64,000 bases of DNA from Thalassotalea ponticola (GCF_041379045.1 NZ_CP166871.1:1798001-1862000); one strand, 5' to 3'. Positions 10,431 through 19,771 are shown, numbered from the stretch's first letter. The notes: generated from the letters alone by a model not told the origin. Made by a program: numbers and translations.

Positions 10431-12704
10431 ATGAGACAAAGCGTAAAATCTCTCAGTTATCTGTCGCTTGCCATAGCCAGTGCACTTAGTACACAAGCGC
10501 TGGCTGAAGAACAAGCGTTAGACAGCAGCGATCCAAGTCTTGAGCGCATTGAAGTTACCGCGCGTAAAACCGTAGAAAACCTACAAGAGGTACCGGTTGC
10601 GGTGACTTCAATAGGTGCTGATGATCTGGCGCAAAACGGCATTGAAGTACTTACCGAAGTACAGCAGTTTTCACCTAACACGACACTACAACGCAGCCGC
10701 GGTACCAACTCAACAATAACCGCATTTATTCGCGGTGTGGGTCAGCAAGATCCATTATGGGGCTATGAGCCAGGTGTTGGTATTTACGTCGATGACGTAT
10801 ACATGGCTCGTCCACAAGGCGCCGTGTTAGATCTACTTGATGTTGAACGCATCGAAGTTCTGCGCGGACCGCAAGGCACGCTATACGGCAAAAACACCAT
10901 TGGCGGTGCGATCAAATACGTCACCAAAGAAATGTCTGGCGATACCGAGTTAAAAGTGCAAGGTACTGTGGGTAGTTACAACCAAACAGACTTTAAATTG
11001 ACCGGTCAAATTCCACTTATTGACGACAGCTTATACATTGGTTTTGGCGTAGCAAGCTTGCAACGCGATGGCTTTGGCGAATACTTGCAGTCAGCACTGG
11101 AAGGCCAAGACAAAGAAAACTACAACAAAGACGTCACCGCAGCGCGAGTAACATTGGAATTCCATCCGTCTGACGATTTGTTCTTCCGTTTAAACTACGA
11201 TAAAACCAAAGATGAATCGAACGCAAAAGGCGGTTATCGCTTGTTGCCAAGTATCCTAACCGATGCGCCTGTACCTGACAGCGTATACGATTCATACACC
11301 AGTTTACCAACCTGGAACGAAGTCGAGCTTGAAGGCATCAGCTTTACCGCAAGATGGGACGTTTCAGATAATACCCAACTCAAATACATTGCCTCAAGCC
11401 GCGAAAGTTACTCGCCGACCAACATTGACTTTGACAACACCGCACTGCCAATTTTTGACGTGCCGGCGATCTATGACGATGAGCAAATGACCCATGAGTT
11501 ACAGCTCAATAATGTGGGCGATAATTATAAGTTCGTATCGGGTATTTACTATTACGACGGTGAATCATGTGGTCAATTCGAAGCCATTTTGGAAGTCCTT
11601 GGTAATGCATTGGGTGCGCCAGGCCTCACTCGTGAAGTGACCGGTTGCAATAACTCAACAAGCCAAGCGGTTTACGCACAAGTCAGTTATGACTTAACTG
11701 ATCAATGGTCAGTAACCGCCGGTGGACGTTATACCAAAGATGAAAAAGAAGCCTATGTAAACAATGGTTTGATCTTTGCGACCGTATATCCTGAGTCAGG
11801 CTGGGTGCCTGGTTATGTGCGCCCTGAAGGCGAGCTTGTACCTGAAGTGTTAAACGACAAGCAAGACTGGTCTAAATTTACCCCGCGCATTGGTGTTGAA
11901 TATCAAGCACACGATGATTTAATGTTATTTGCCAGCTACGCAAAAGGTTTCAAATCAGGTACCTTTAATCCTCGGGCATCAACCGCCGAGCCAGCGGCAA
12001 ACCCAGAAGATGTCGATTCATTTGAACTTGGTATGAAGAGCGAATGGTTTAACAATCGCTTGCGCGCTAATGTCACCTTTTTTGCTCTAGATCACCAAGA
12101 CCGTCAATACATTTCGGTACTACCTGGTGAGACAGCGGCCGATTTAAATCAACGCTTAGCCAATGTGGGTGAATCAGAATCGACCGGTATTGAAGCAGAA
12201 CTGGCGTTTAGAGCAACTGATAACCTTGAGCTAACCGCTAGCTTGGGTACGATAGATGCTGACTTTACTGAAGTACTTGATACCAACCCAGAAACTGGTG
12301 AGCAGTTTGACAAGTCGGATCGCTTCACTATTTCAAACACGCCGGATTACACCTTTAATTTAGGTGCTAATTATACCCTTGAGTCAAATATTGGTGACTT
12401 TGTATTTAATGCCAATTACTACTACCGTGACGACTATGTGTTATTTGAAGAAGACAGCTTGTTAACACAAGACGGTTACGGGTTGTTAAACGTCGGTATT
12501 AACTGGTTTAGCAATGACGGTCATTGGACCGCGGGCTTACACGCGAAAAACTTAACCGACGAAGAATACATGATCGGCGGTTATCAGTTTGTCGCGCCGC
12601 TAGAAGACGGCAGCTACGCACCAGGCTTAGGTGGTGACAATACGCTAATTGGCTATTACGGCGATCCAAGAACGGTCAGCTTAACGGTCAGTTACCAATT
12701 TTAA
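10431..12704 (+). CDS. TonB-dependent outer-membrane receptor
   Basis: A 22-stranded barrel with a plug domain, driven by TonB/ExbBD, that imports specific ligands across the outer membrane. ATG 10431 follows GGGGA by 5 nt, and a signal peptide ends near TQALA (about residue 25). The plug (EVPVAVTSIGADDL; RGVGQQDP; VLRGPQGTLYGKNTIGGAIKY) spans roughly residues 45-165. The barrel ends in an aromatic residue (VSYQF). Its 757 residues are ordinary for the family. No siderophore or vitamin B12 genes are nearby. Flanked by the PHB esterase and the regulator pair, it probably takes up 3-hydroxybutyrate oligomers or a related compound. The ligand is inferred from context only. Confidence 0.9.
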   Translation: MRQSVKSLSYLSLAIASALSTQALAEEQALDSSDPSLERIEVTARKTVENLQEVPVAVTSIGADDLAQNGIEVLTEVQQFSPNTTLQRSRGTNSTITAFIRGVGQQDPLWGYEPGVGIYVDDVYMARPQGAVLDLLDVERIEVLRGPQGTLYGKNTIGGAIKYVTKEMSGDTELKVQGTVGSYNQTDFKLTGQIPLIDDSLYIGFGVASLQRDGFGEYLQSALEGQDKENYNKDVTAARVTLEFHPSDDLFFRLNYDKTKDESNAKGGYRLLPSILTDAPVPDSVYDSYTSLPTWNEVELEGISFTARWDVSDNTQLKYIASSRESYSPTNIDFDNTALPIFDVPAIYDDEQMTHELQLNNVGDNYKFVSGIYYYDGESCGQFEAILEVLGNALGAPGLTREVTGCNNSTSQAVYAQVSYDLTDQWSVTAGGRYTKDEKEAYVNNGLIFATVYPESGWVPGYVRPEGELVPEVLNDKQDWSKFTPRIGVEYQAHDDLMLFASYAKGFKSGTFNPRASTAEPAANPEDVDSFELGMKSEWFNNRLRANVTFFALDHQDRQYISVLPGETAADLNQRLANVGESESTGIEAELAFRATDNLELTASLGTIDADFTEVLDTNPETGEQFDKSDRFTISNTPDYTFNLGANYTLESNIGDFVFNANYYYRDDYVLFEEDSLLTQDGYGLLNVGINWFSNDGHWTAGLHAKNLTDEEYMIGGYQFVAPLEDGSYAPGLGGDNTLIGYYGDPRTVSLTVSYQF

Positions 12705-12731
12705 TCCCGCCTCCCTCGGTGATTAATGAAC

Positions 12732-12763
12732 AAAAAGAGCTGGTATTTATCAGCTCTTTTTTT
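12732..12763 (+). terminator. Intrinsic terminator after the TonB receptor
   Basis: An 11-bp stem (12732-12742 with 12751-12761) with an AGCTG/CAGCT core and an 8-nt loop is followed by a run of seven T. It isolates the receptor transcript from the response-regulator gene. Confidence 0.88.
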
Positions 12764-12821
12764 CATAATCAACAGTAAATAATCCGGACAATAACGCACA
12801 ATAATAACCCAAGGATTTGCC

Positions 12822-13487
12822 ATGACAGACGCGAAAATTGCGATCGCTGACGACCATCCGCTATTTCGAGCAGCGCTAAAACAAGCCATAGCAGAGTGCT
12901 TTGTCGATGAGGTCAGTCTCGAAGTAGATAACTTTCAGGATTTGTTGGCTTTGATAGACGCTCAGCCAAGTATTGAATTAGTGTTTCTTGATTTGCACAT
13001 GCCCGGTAACGATGGTTTTAGTGGTTTGTCGATGTTGCAAAATCACCACCCCGATCTCGTGGTCATTATGGTGTCCTCGCAAGACGACCAACACGTAATG
13101 CAAAAAGCCATACACCTTGGCGCTGCCGCCTTTATTCCTAAGTCCGCCGATTTAACGGTGATAAATCAGGCCATCAATACGGTGCTCGATGGCGAAGTCT
13201 GGTTGCCTGATAACATGGTTATTGACACCGACGAAAAAACCAAGGCAGAGCAACAAACACTAGCCAAACAGTTGGCGCAACTTACCCCACAACAATTTGT
13301 GGTACTCAAGTTAATAGCCGATGGTCAATTAAACAAACAAATCGCCTACGATCTGGATATTAAAGAGACCACGGTGAAGAAACACGTATCGGCTATTCTA
13401 ACCAAGTTAGCCGTTAACAATCGCACTTTAGCTGGCTTAAAATATCAACAACTGATGCAAGCCACCGAGCCACATTTAGCCAGTTAA
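12822..13487 (+). CDS. LuxR/NarL-type response regulator (CrbR-like)
   Basis: A two-component transcription regulator of 221 residues. The receiver domain has Asp10-Asp11, phospho-acceptor Asp57 in VFLDLHMPG, and the Lys of FIPKSAD. It is joined to a LuxR-type helix-turn-helix (LTPQQFVVLKLIADGQLNKQIAYDL ... TTVKKHVSAIL). The partner is almost certainly the hybrid kinase encoded convergently next to it; the stop codons of the two genes share one TTAA. CrbS/CrbR (MxtR/ErdR in Pseudomonas) pairs control acetyl-CoA synthetase and acetate use, so an input from short acids such as 3-hydroxybutyrate is plausible. AAGG precedes the ATG. Confidence 0.88.
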   Translation: MTDAKIAIADDHPLFRAALKQAIAECFVDEVSLEVDNFQDLLALIDAQPSIELVFLDLHMPGNDGFSGLSMLQNHHPDLVVIMVSSQDDQHVMQKAIHLGAAAFIPKSADLTVINQAINTVLDGEVWLPDNMVIDTDEKTKAEQQTLAKQLAQLTPQQFVVLKLIADGQLNKQIAYDLDIKETTVKKHVSAILTKLAVNNRTLAGLKYQQLMQATEPHLAS

Positions 13488-16400
13488 ACCGCCACTTGCT
13501 TTAACACCCGTTTTAACGCTAAGGCTTTAACGGGTTTTGGTAAAAATTGGTAATTGGCATTACTGGTGTGTTGTCGCACCTGCTCCGACGGATCAGCTGA
13601 GACAATAATACACGGTGTTTGCCAATCCTGAGCACTAACCAACTCGCTTATTACATCAACGCCGTTGGTGTTGCCTCCTAAGTGATAGTCGGCAATGATC
13701 AGATCGGGTTGACCATCACACTGCAACGCACATTGATTTAAGCTAGCTTGGTCATCGGCTGCAACAACACGACACCCCCACTCGCGTAACTGGCTAGACA
13801 ACGCTGTTAACATTAATGGGTCATTATCTAATAACAGTATTTGCACGGCGTTACTTGGCTCATGCGATACCAACTCAGCTGTTGGCGCAACAGTCATAGC
13901 TCGGTTCGATTCTCCTTGAACGCTATTAACCGGTACTTCGACGCGTTTGACATCGAGCATAAAACCACTGCCTTTATTGAGTGTCGATTGCACGCTAATG
14001 GTCAAACCCAACAAGGTGGCAATGCGCTCACATATCGCCAAACCCAATCCTAAGCCGGGGATTTCACGACGTTGCTCTAATCGTTCAAACTCTTTAAAGA
14101 TTTGCGCTTGTTTGTCGCTCGCAATGCCAGGTCCATTATCCCAAACTTGGATGCGAATGGCGCCGTTTGTGCGACGAACGCCCAAAACGATTTTCGGCCG
14201 ACTGTGTGTAGCGTCGTGCCCTTCACTACCGTAGTGCAGCGCATTGGATAAAAAGTTTTGGATAATGCGGCGCAATAAACGCTTATCTGTTTGTACCCAA
14301 ACGTCGCTATCAATACAATGAAATTGCACGCCTCGTTGCTGCGCCAAAACAGTAAATTCATTGGCCAGTGGCGTCAACACATCGCTGAGACAAAATTTCG
14401 ACACCTCAACTTTATGCGAACCACCATCGAGTCGTGAGATTTCCACTAAGTCCGACAATAAGGCTTCAACTACGTTTAGCGAATCATCAATGTGATTGGC
14501 CAGCTGCTGTAACTCTTTATTGTCGGCCTTCTTTTTTAACATCGAAGTGAACAAACTCAATGCGTTAAACGGTTGCATTAAGTCATGACTGGCCGCCGCT
14601 AAAAATCGAGTTTTACTTTGATTGGCCGCTTCGGCTTGCGCTTTAGCGTGCTCTAACTCATAGGTGCGCTTAGCCACTTGTTGCTCGAGTACTTCATTGG
14701 CTTGTTGTAACAGTCGCTCGGCTTGAACGTGCACAGTGATATCACTAAAGGTACTGACAAACCCGCCTCCTGGCATTGCTTGACCGCGAATCTCCAGTAC
14801 TCTGCCATCGGGCATAATGCGTTGGTAATGATGATTGTGCCCATGGCGCATGTGCTCTATTCGCTTTTCAATTAACATCGACTCGTCGTCGCCTTCAATC
14901 ACACCGCGATCAATGTTGTAGCGCAGTAAGTCCGAGACGTGCATACCGGCGACGACAAAACCATCTGGGTAATCAAGCAATTCAACGTAGCGTTTATTCC
15001 ACGCAACTAAACGCATGTCGGAATCTATCACGCTGATCCCCTGCTCAATATTTTCTACCCCAGATTGCAATAATTCGCGATTAAATTGAAATACTTGCGT
15101 TGCTTCATCAACAATACTAACCACGTCTTCTAGCGGATAATGCTGCGCATTTGCTGCCGCTTTCATCACCATACGCGTCGATGCCGAGCCTAGTACGCCC
15201 GACAATTGTAAGCGCGTATATTCCATTAAACGGTTGCTTGGCTCTCGCGTGTTGATATTTTGCTGTTGGGCGAATTGTAATAACCTATCCGCGGCATCCT
15301 TGTCGATAAAGCGTTGTAACAAGCTATACAGATCTTTACTCGACAGTTTTCGCTCGCCTATTTTTTTCTGCTTATTAACATACAAATTGGCCTGTAACGT
15401 TTCTCCGACAGTTTGTTTACTGAACAAGGAAACTACGATAAAACACAAAGCGTTAGCCACCAAGCTAAATACCACGCCATGGGTTAAAGGATCGAGCGAG
15501 GAAAGATAAAACAACGCCGTCGGTTGCAGCCATGCAATTGACCAAGGGCCGTGAATAACCCAACCAGCTTGGGGCGCCAGCATTGGCAACAACAAGGTAT
15601 ACAACCAGACCAAGCTACCAACGCAAACACTGCTAAACGCAGCACGTGATGTTGCCCGTTGCCAATATAAAGCGCCAATAACCGCGGGGGCAAATTGCGA
15701 TAACAATACAAACGACAGCAAACCCACACTGGCTAAGTGACTGTGTTGAATAACCAAGCGCTCAAAGGCAAATGCCAGCGCCAAAATAACCACGATACTG
15801 GTTCGGCGCATGGTTAATAACACACCCGATATTTGCCCGCGGTTTTGCTCATTGAACAAACGCAACTTAAGCATGGTCGGAGTTAAAATGTCATTTGATA
15901 GCATGGTACTTAATACGATCGCCGCTACCACAACCATGCTGGTGGCCGCCGCCAAACCACCAATATAGGCGATGACACCAAGCCACGCTTGTTGATGAAA
16001 CAATGGCAAACTTAAAACAAAGGTATCTGGATTAACGCTGCCCCCAGGAAAACTGAGTAAGCCAGCAAGCGCGATTGGCAACACAAACAAATTGATGGCG
16101 ATCAAATACAGTGGAAACAACCAACGCGCGGTTTTTAACTCGCCCTCGTGATTGTTTTCAATCATGGTCATGTGAAACTGTTGCGGCAAAATAAAGATAG
16201 TGATCGCCCCCAACACCGTTTGCGCAATGATCGCATACCACGGGCTAGGCTCAGAGGGCAACGCAATTTGCGCTTGTTTGGCCAGTAAATCGCCGACACC
16301 ATCAAATAAATAAAAACAGGCAAATAAACCGACAAGGGTAAAAGCGAACAACTTAACCACTGAACTAAATGCAATCGCCAACACCAATCCGGGGTTTTGT

Positions 16401-16942
16401 TTACTGGCTGATACGTGTTGTGCGCCGAAGACAATACTAAACGCTATTAATACTAAGGTCACGATAAGCGCCGTGCTGGCCCCAACTTGCAAGGTACCAG
16501 TGAGCAAGTCAAAACTGGTACTTATCGCCCGTAGCTGAAGGGCAATATAGGGGACGAGGCCAATCAAGGTAACAATCGCTACCAGTGCGGCAATTTGTGG
16601 TGAGCGATCGTATCGACAAGAAATAAAGTCGGCAATTGAGGTGAGGTTTTGCTGTTTGATGATACGCAGTGTTTTTAGCAACATCGGCCAACCGAGCAGA
16701 AAACACGCTATGGTACCTATGTACAAGGGAGCCAACCAATCTCGGCTCAAAGCGGCTTGGCCAACGGTGCCGTAAAATGCCCAAGACGAACAGCACACCC
16801 CTAGCGACAAACTGTACACCCAAGTTTTCGGTCGGCTATTGCTGCGGTGTTGACCGAAAAAAGCGACGATAAATAACACCGCTAAATACGCTATAGAAAT
16901 TAAGGTAACGAACCAAATATCCAGTGATTGCCAAGCTAGCAC
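13484..16942 (-). CDS. SSS-transporter hybrid sensor histidine kinase (CrbS-like)
   Basis: An inner-membrane sensor of 1152 residues. The N-terminal half (about 1-490) has some 13 hydrophobic segments of a sodium:solute symporter. A PAS domain (about 615-745, GISVIDSDMRLVAWN) and a coiled linker follow. The dimerisation domain contains His in ASHDLMQPFNAL. The ATPase domain has NFLSNAL, DNGPGI and GLGLGLAI motifs. A C-terminal receiver has its Asp in IIADYHLGG. This is the CrbS/MxtR architecture. The GTG start is preceded by AAGGA. The transporter part may bind or carry the sensed substrate. The closeness to 3-hydroxybutyrate genes suggests a dedicated paralogue; whether it instead controls acs cannot be told here. 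Confidence 0.88.
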   Translation of the reverse strand: MLAWQSLDIWFVTLISIAYLAVLFIVAFFGQHRSNSRPKTWVYSLSLGVCCSSWAFYGTVGQAALSRDWLAPLYIGTIACFLLGWPMLLKTLRIIKQQNLTSIADFISCRYDRSPQIAALVAIVTLIGLVPYIALQLRAISTSFDLLTGTLQVGASTALIVTLVLIAFSIVFGAQHVSASKQNPGLVLAIAFSSVVKLFAFTLVGLFACFYLFDGVGDLLAKQAQIALPSEPSPWYAIIAQTVLGAITIFILPQQFHMTMIENNHEGELKTARWLFPLYLIAINLFVLPIALAGLLSFPGGSVNPDTFVLSLPLFHQQAWLGVIAYIGGLAAATSMVVVAAIVLSTMLSNDILTPTMLKLRLFNEQNRGQISGVLLTMRRTSIVVILALAFAFERLVIQHSHLASVGLLSFVLLSQFAPAVIGALYWQRATSRAAFSSVCVGSLVWLYTLLLPMLAPQAGWVIHGPWSIAWLQPTALFYLSSLDPLTHGVVFSLVANALCFIVVSLFSKQTVGETLQANLYVNKQKKIGERKLSSKDLYSLLQRFIDKDAADRLLQFAQQQNINTREPSNRLMEYTRLQLSGVLGSASTRMVMKAAANAQHYPLEDVVSIVDEATQVFQFNRELLQSGVENIEQGISVIDSDMRLVAWNKRYVELLDYPDGFVVAGMHVSDLLRYNIDRGVIEGDDESMLIEKRIEHMRHGHNHHYQRIMPDGRVLEIRGQAMPGGGFVSTFSDITVHVQAERLLQQANEVLEQQVAKRTYELEHAKAQAEAANQSKTRFLAAASHDLMQPFNALSLFTSMLKKKADNKELQQLANHIDDSLNVVEALLSDLVEISRLDGGSHKVEVSKFCLSDVLTPLANEFTVLAQQRGVQFHCIDSDVWVQTDKRLLRRIIQNFLSNALHYGSEGHDATHSRPKIVLGVRRTNGAIRIQVWDNGPGIASDKQAQIFKEFERLEQRREIPGLGLGLAICERIATLLGLTISVQSTLNKGSGFMLDVKRVEVPVNSVQGESNRAMTVAPTAELVSHEPSNAVQILLLDNDPLMLTALSSQLREWGCRVVAADDQASLNQCALQCDGQPDLIIADYHLGGNTNGVDVISELVSAQDWQTPCIIVSADPSEQVRQHTSNANYQFLPKPVKALALKRVLKQVAV

Positions 16943-17021
16943 ATCAAATCCTTATTGTTGTTTTTATCCGCCGATGGACATTGTGTTATCGCGCTGCTGT
17001 GCTGTTTTTCATTTAATAGTG

Positions 17022-17034
17022 AACTAAGGTAGTA
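17022..17034. promoter_or_regulatory. Candidate operator 3 (TACTA-N3-TAGTA-like)
   Basis: AACTAAGGTAGTA lies in the divergent 155-bp region, 79 bp before the kinase start and 63 bp before the MFS start. It shares 11 of 12 inner bases with the site before bdhA. It also sits in a wider palindrome (GAACTA at 17021-17026, TAGTTC at 17033-17038). Confidence 0.4.
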
Positions 17035-17097
17035 GTTCTTTTCGCTGCGCATTGCGATAACCTATCAAGCAGTGATTACCATCGTCAATTTTTATTT

Positions 17098-18264
17098 ATG
17101 AAGATAACCAACAAATACCTTATTGAAACTCTTGTTTTTTTCAGTTACGTGCTCTTTGCCATGGCCTGGGTTGGCGGCACCGCGAGCATGAGCCAAATTA
17201 TGGCTTCGTTAAACGTCGACAGTTTAGCATCGGCCAGTTTTATCAGTGGCGCGGTTACCCTAGCTAAAATCGTCGGCACCTTTATCGCAGCGTGGTTAGC
17301 GGTAAAATACGGCGTTAAAATGGCGTTTTTTATCTCCAGCTTATTAATCACCATCGGCATTTTTACCCCCTATTCACCTAATTATGAAGTTTTGTTACTC
17401 AGTCGCTTTTTAATGGGCTTGGGGGGCGCCTTTATGATCGTCTATTTTAATCCCATTGTATTGCAGTGCTTTAAACCGCATGAGCGTCCGGTCATAAACG
17501 GCTTAAATGCGGTAGCCTTTAATGTCGGTACTGGGGTCATATTATGGTTTATGGACGACATCAATGCCCTTACCGGTGGCTGGAAAATGAGTTTAACCAT
17601 ATTTTCGTTAGTCAGTTTAGTGTTAATGTTGGTTTGGTTGTTGGTGCGCTTACACGATGATCAAGCGCAAGTAGCCAATCAACAGGCACCTGCGACCTAC
17701 AGCTACACAGATGGCTTAAAAGACAAATTCAATTGGGCCTATGCTCTGACTTACTCTGGTTTATTGACCTTTTACATCTGTTTATTCACCTTTTACCCGA
17801 AAGCAGGGATCACCCAGAGCAAGTGGGTAATAAGCTTTGGAATTATCGGTACACTCGCCGGTATTGCATACAGTAAGAAAATACTACAGCGACTACCGGT
17901 TATTCGTTGGTCTGGCCTGATCATGACATTGAGCTTAGCCGGTTTATCGTTTAGCCCAACCCCGTGGTTACAAACGGCAAGTGCGATTGTGCTCGGTTTT
18001 TTCATCTTTTTCCCTATCACCGCATTAGTCTCTATTCCACATGAGCTAAAAAATATGACATCAGCGCGGGTCACCGTGATATTCAGTTTGTTTTATTCAA
18101 TTAGCTATTTGTTTGCAACTGTCGTGTTATGGGTGTTTGGCAAGCTAGTTGATATCAATCAAGGCGATTACAGCGCATCGTTAGCCATGGTTTGTGTGCT
18201 CAGTTTGACATTTTTCATCGGTAGCTTTTACCTACCTGAAACGCAGCCTAAAACGGAGAAGTAA
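17098..18264 (+). CDS. MFS transporter, probable organic-acid/3-hydroxybutyrate carrier
   Basis: An inner-membrane major facilitator of 388 residues with about 12 hydrophobic segments and a central hydrophilic loop around residue 190-210. The loop after helix 2 (AVKYGVK) and RFLMGLGGAF in helix 4 are MFS features. I cannot assign a substrate from sequence. The following hydrolase gene starts 2 bp after its stop, with its ribosome site inside this gene, so the two form an operon. Import of hydroxyacid or oligoester for the hydrolase is inferred. The ATG lacks a clear ribosome site, so the exact start is less certain. Confidence 0.82.
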   Translation: MKITNKYLIETLVFFSYVLFAMAWVGGTASMSQIMASLNVDSLASASFISGAVTLAKIVGTFIAAWLAVKYGVKMAFFISSLLITIGIFTPYSPNYEVLLLSRFLMGLGGAFMIVYFNPIVLQCFKPHERPVINGLNAVAFNVGTGVILWFMDDINALTGGWKMSLTIFSLVSLVLMLVWLLVRLHDDQAQVANQQAPATYSYTDGLKDKFNWAYALTYSGLLTFYICLFTFYPKAGITQSKWVISFGIIGTLAGIAYSKKILQRLPVIRWSGLIMTLSLAGLSFSPTPWLQTASAIVLGFFIFFPITALVSIPHELKNMTSARVTVIFSLFYSISYLFATVVLWVFGKLVDINQGDYSASLAMVCVLSLTFFIGSFYLPETQPKTEK

Positions 18265-18266
18265 CA

Positions 18267-19205
18267 ATGAGAGGTATTGTATCATCCAAACTCGCCCCCT
18301 TATTAGCCGATGTGAATAAGGCGCTTGAGGAGATAAAGGCCAACAATATTCCATTCGAGGTAGATATTACGCGGCAAAACCTCAACAACTTATCAGCGCT
18401 AATGGGCACAGGACCGGATATTGCATCGATTCAAGACAAGTCATTAGCACACGACAACGGGGTGATTAACACCCGAATTTATCATCCAGCACCCGAACAG
18501 GCACTACCGGTAGCGTTGCACTTTCACGGCGGTGGGCACATGTGTGGCAGTGTCGAATTATACGACCCAATCAGTCGACGTATTGCCGACACCTGTCGGG
18601 TCGTGGTGATTGCTGTAGATTACCGCCTTGCCCCTGAGCATCCTTATCCAGCCGGAATCGACGACTGTACCTTGGCACTGCGTCACATAGACCAATTACG
18701 CAGTGACATTAAGCACAACGGCCAAGTGTTTATCATCGGCGATAGCGCTGGTGGCGCGATTTGTACGACGTTAGCGTTGAAAAGTTTGACTGACTCAAGT
18801 TTAACCATCGATAAACAACTGTTGATATACCCAAGTGTCGACTACACCATGAGTAGCCCATCAATAGACGAAAACGGACAGGGTTTTTTACTAGAGAAAG
18901 GCAAAATACAATGGTACTTCGAGCAATATTTTCAATCACGAGACAGCCAGCAAACCCGCTTTGATGCCTCACCGCTATTAAATACCATTAACAAGGCATT
19001 ACCTCCGACGTTAGTGATCACCGCCGGTTGCGATCCGCTGCGAGATGAGGGCGTACAGTACGCCAAAGCACTGGCTGGGGCCGGGGTTGAAGTAACCCAT
19101 CACTCGTTTGACGATATGATCCACGCGTATATGTTACTGCACGACTTAGTTGAACACGAATGTCAACAAACATATCAAGCAATGAGCGATTTTATCTCGC
19201 GCTAA
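18267..19205 (+). CDS. Alpha/beta hydrolase, hormone-sensitive-lipase family
   Basis: A cytoplasmic serine esterase of 312 residues with no signal peptide. HGGG (87-90) forms the oxyanion hole, GDSAG carries nucleophile Ser160, and the YRLAPEHPYPAG segment is diagnostic of the HSL (family IV) group. A late DPLRDEG supplies the likely Asp, and HAY near the end the His. Substrates in this family are short acyl esters. In this locus an oligomer of 3-hydroxybutyrate brought in by the neighbouring transporter is the best guess, giving a cytoplasmic step that complements the secreted esterase. Confidence 0.85.
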   Translation: MRGIVSSKLAPLLADVNKALEEIKANNIPFEVDITRQNLNNLSALMGTGPDIASIQDKSLAHDNGVINTRIYHPAPEQALPVALHFHGGGHMCGSVELYDPISRRIADTCRVVVIAVDYRLAPEHPYPAGIDDCTLALRHIDQLRSDIKHNGQVFIIGDSAGGAICTTLALKSLTDSSLTIDKQLLIYPSVDYTMSSPSIDENGQGFLLEKGKIQWYFEQYFQSRDSQQTRFDASPLLNTINKALPPTLVITAGCDPLRDEGVQYAKALAGAGVEVTHHSFDDMIHAYMLLHDLVEHECQQTYQAMSDFISR

Positions 19206-19258
19206 ATTTAAACTGGTATCGCCCACAACTATACAGTACACAGCGGTTAACCTCCCTT

Positions 19259-19301
19259 GGCCACCACAACAAAATAGTGCATGTTGTGGTGGCCTTTTTA
19301 T
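19259..19301 (+). terminator. Intrinsic terminator after the MFS-hydrolase operon
   Basis: A perfect 12-bp stem (19259-19270 with 19283-19294), rich in GGCCACCAC, closes a 12-nt loop and is followed by TTTTTATT. It starts 53 bp past the hydrolase stop. Confidence 0.9.
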
Positions 19302-19554
19302 TGGCGCCGTTTTGCCTTTAAGTCCCCAGTCGCGTCCGCTGATAATATGGCGTTGAATATCATTCCTGCCAGCGCAATTGGTATCTGACAGGTTAAATAG
19401 AACCGCGCATGATGCTTATGTTAGCTAGTGTCTCAAACTGGCCTTTAACTTAGAGTCGGTCAATCGCTTGTTCTTCTAGTTTCGATGTAGACGGATTACC
19501 AGCTAACAGACTAAAAATAATGAGTTTCCACTTGTAGAATTTGCGACTTGAAAC
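19302..19554. other. Spacer, probably insertion-sequence debris
   Basis: No gene is seen. It leads into an IS3 transposase relic and then a full IS256-type insertion, so it is probably decayed mobile DNA. No recognisable terminal repeats remain. Confidence 0.3.
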
Positions 19555-19677
19555 AGAGCACAAGAAGGTATTCTCGATTACATCGAAATGCTTTATAACC
19601 GTGGACTGGAGCATGAGTATTTGCACAATCCGTTACCAATTGACTATGCCAGCTGTTTCATGCCAGCTATTTCATGA
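19555..19677 (+). pseudogene. Relic of an IS3-family transposase C-terminus
   Basis: Forty codons read RAQEGILDYIEMLYNR followed by a segment ending in PIDYAS. They resemble the last part of IS3-family OrfB (…IFDYIE-FYN-…-P-DY). A stop codon precedes it in frame and nothing of the DDE core is left, so this is a remnant only. It shows that the region was a target for insertion before the IS256-type element arrived. Confidence 0.6.
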
Positions 19678-19763
19678 ACCAATAACATGTTTAGGTTAAT
19701 CACTTCATTACCTCTTGGTCATGATGGAGTACATCAACTGGTGAGCTAACATCCGCACCACAT

Positions 19764-19771
19764 AAAGTACG
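19764..19771. repeat. Left target-site duplication (AAAGTACG)
   Basis: An 8-bp direct repeat identical to 20886-20893. It flanks the IS256-type element exactly, with the length normal for that family. Confidence 0.85.
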
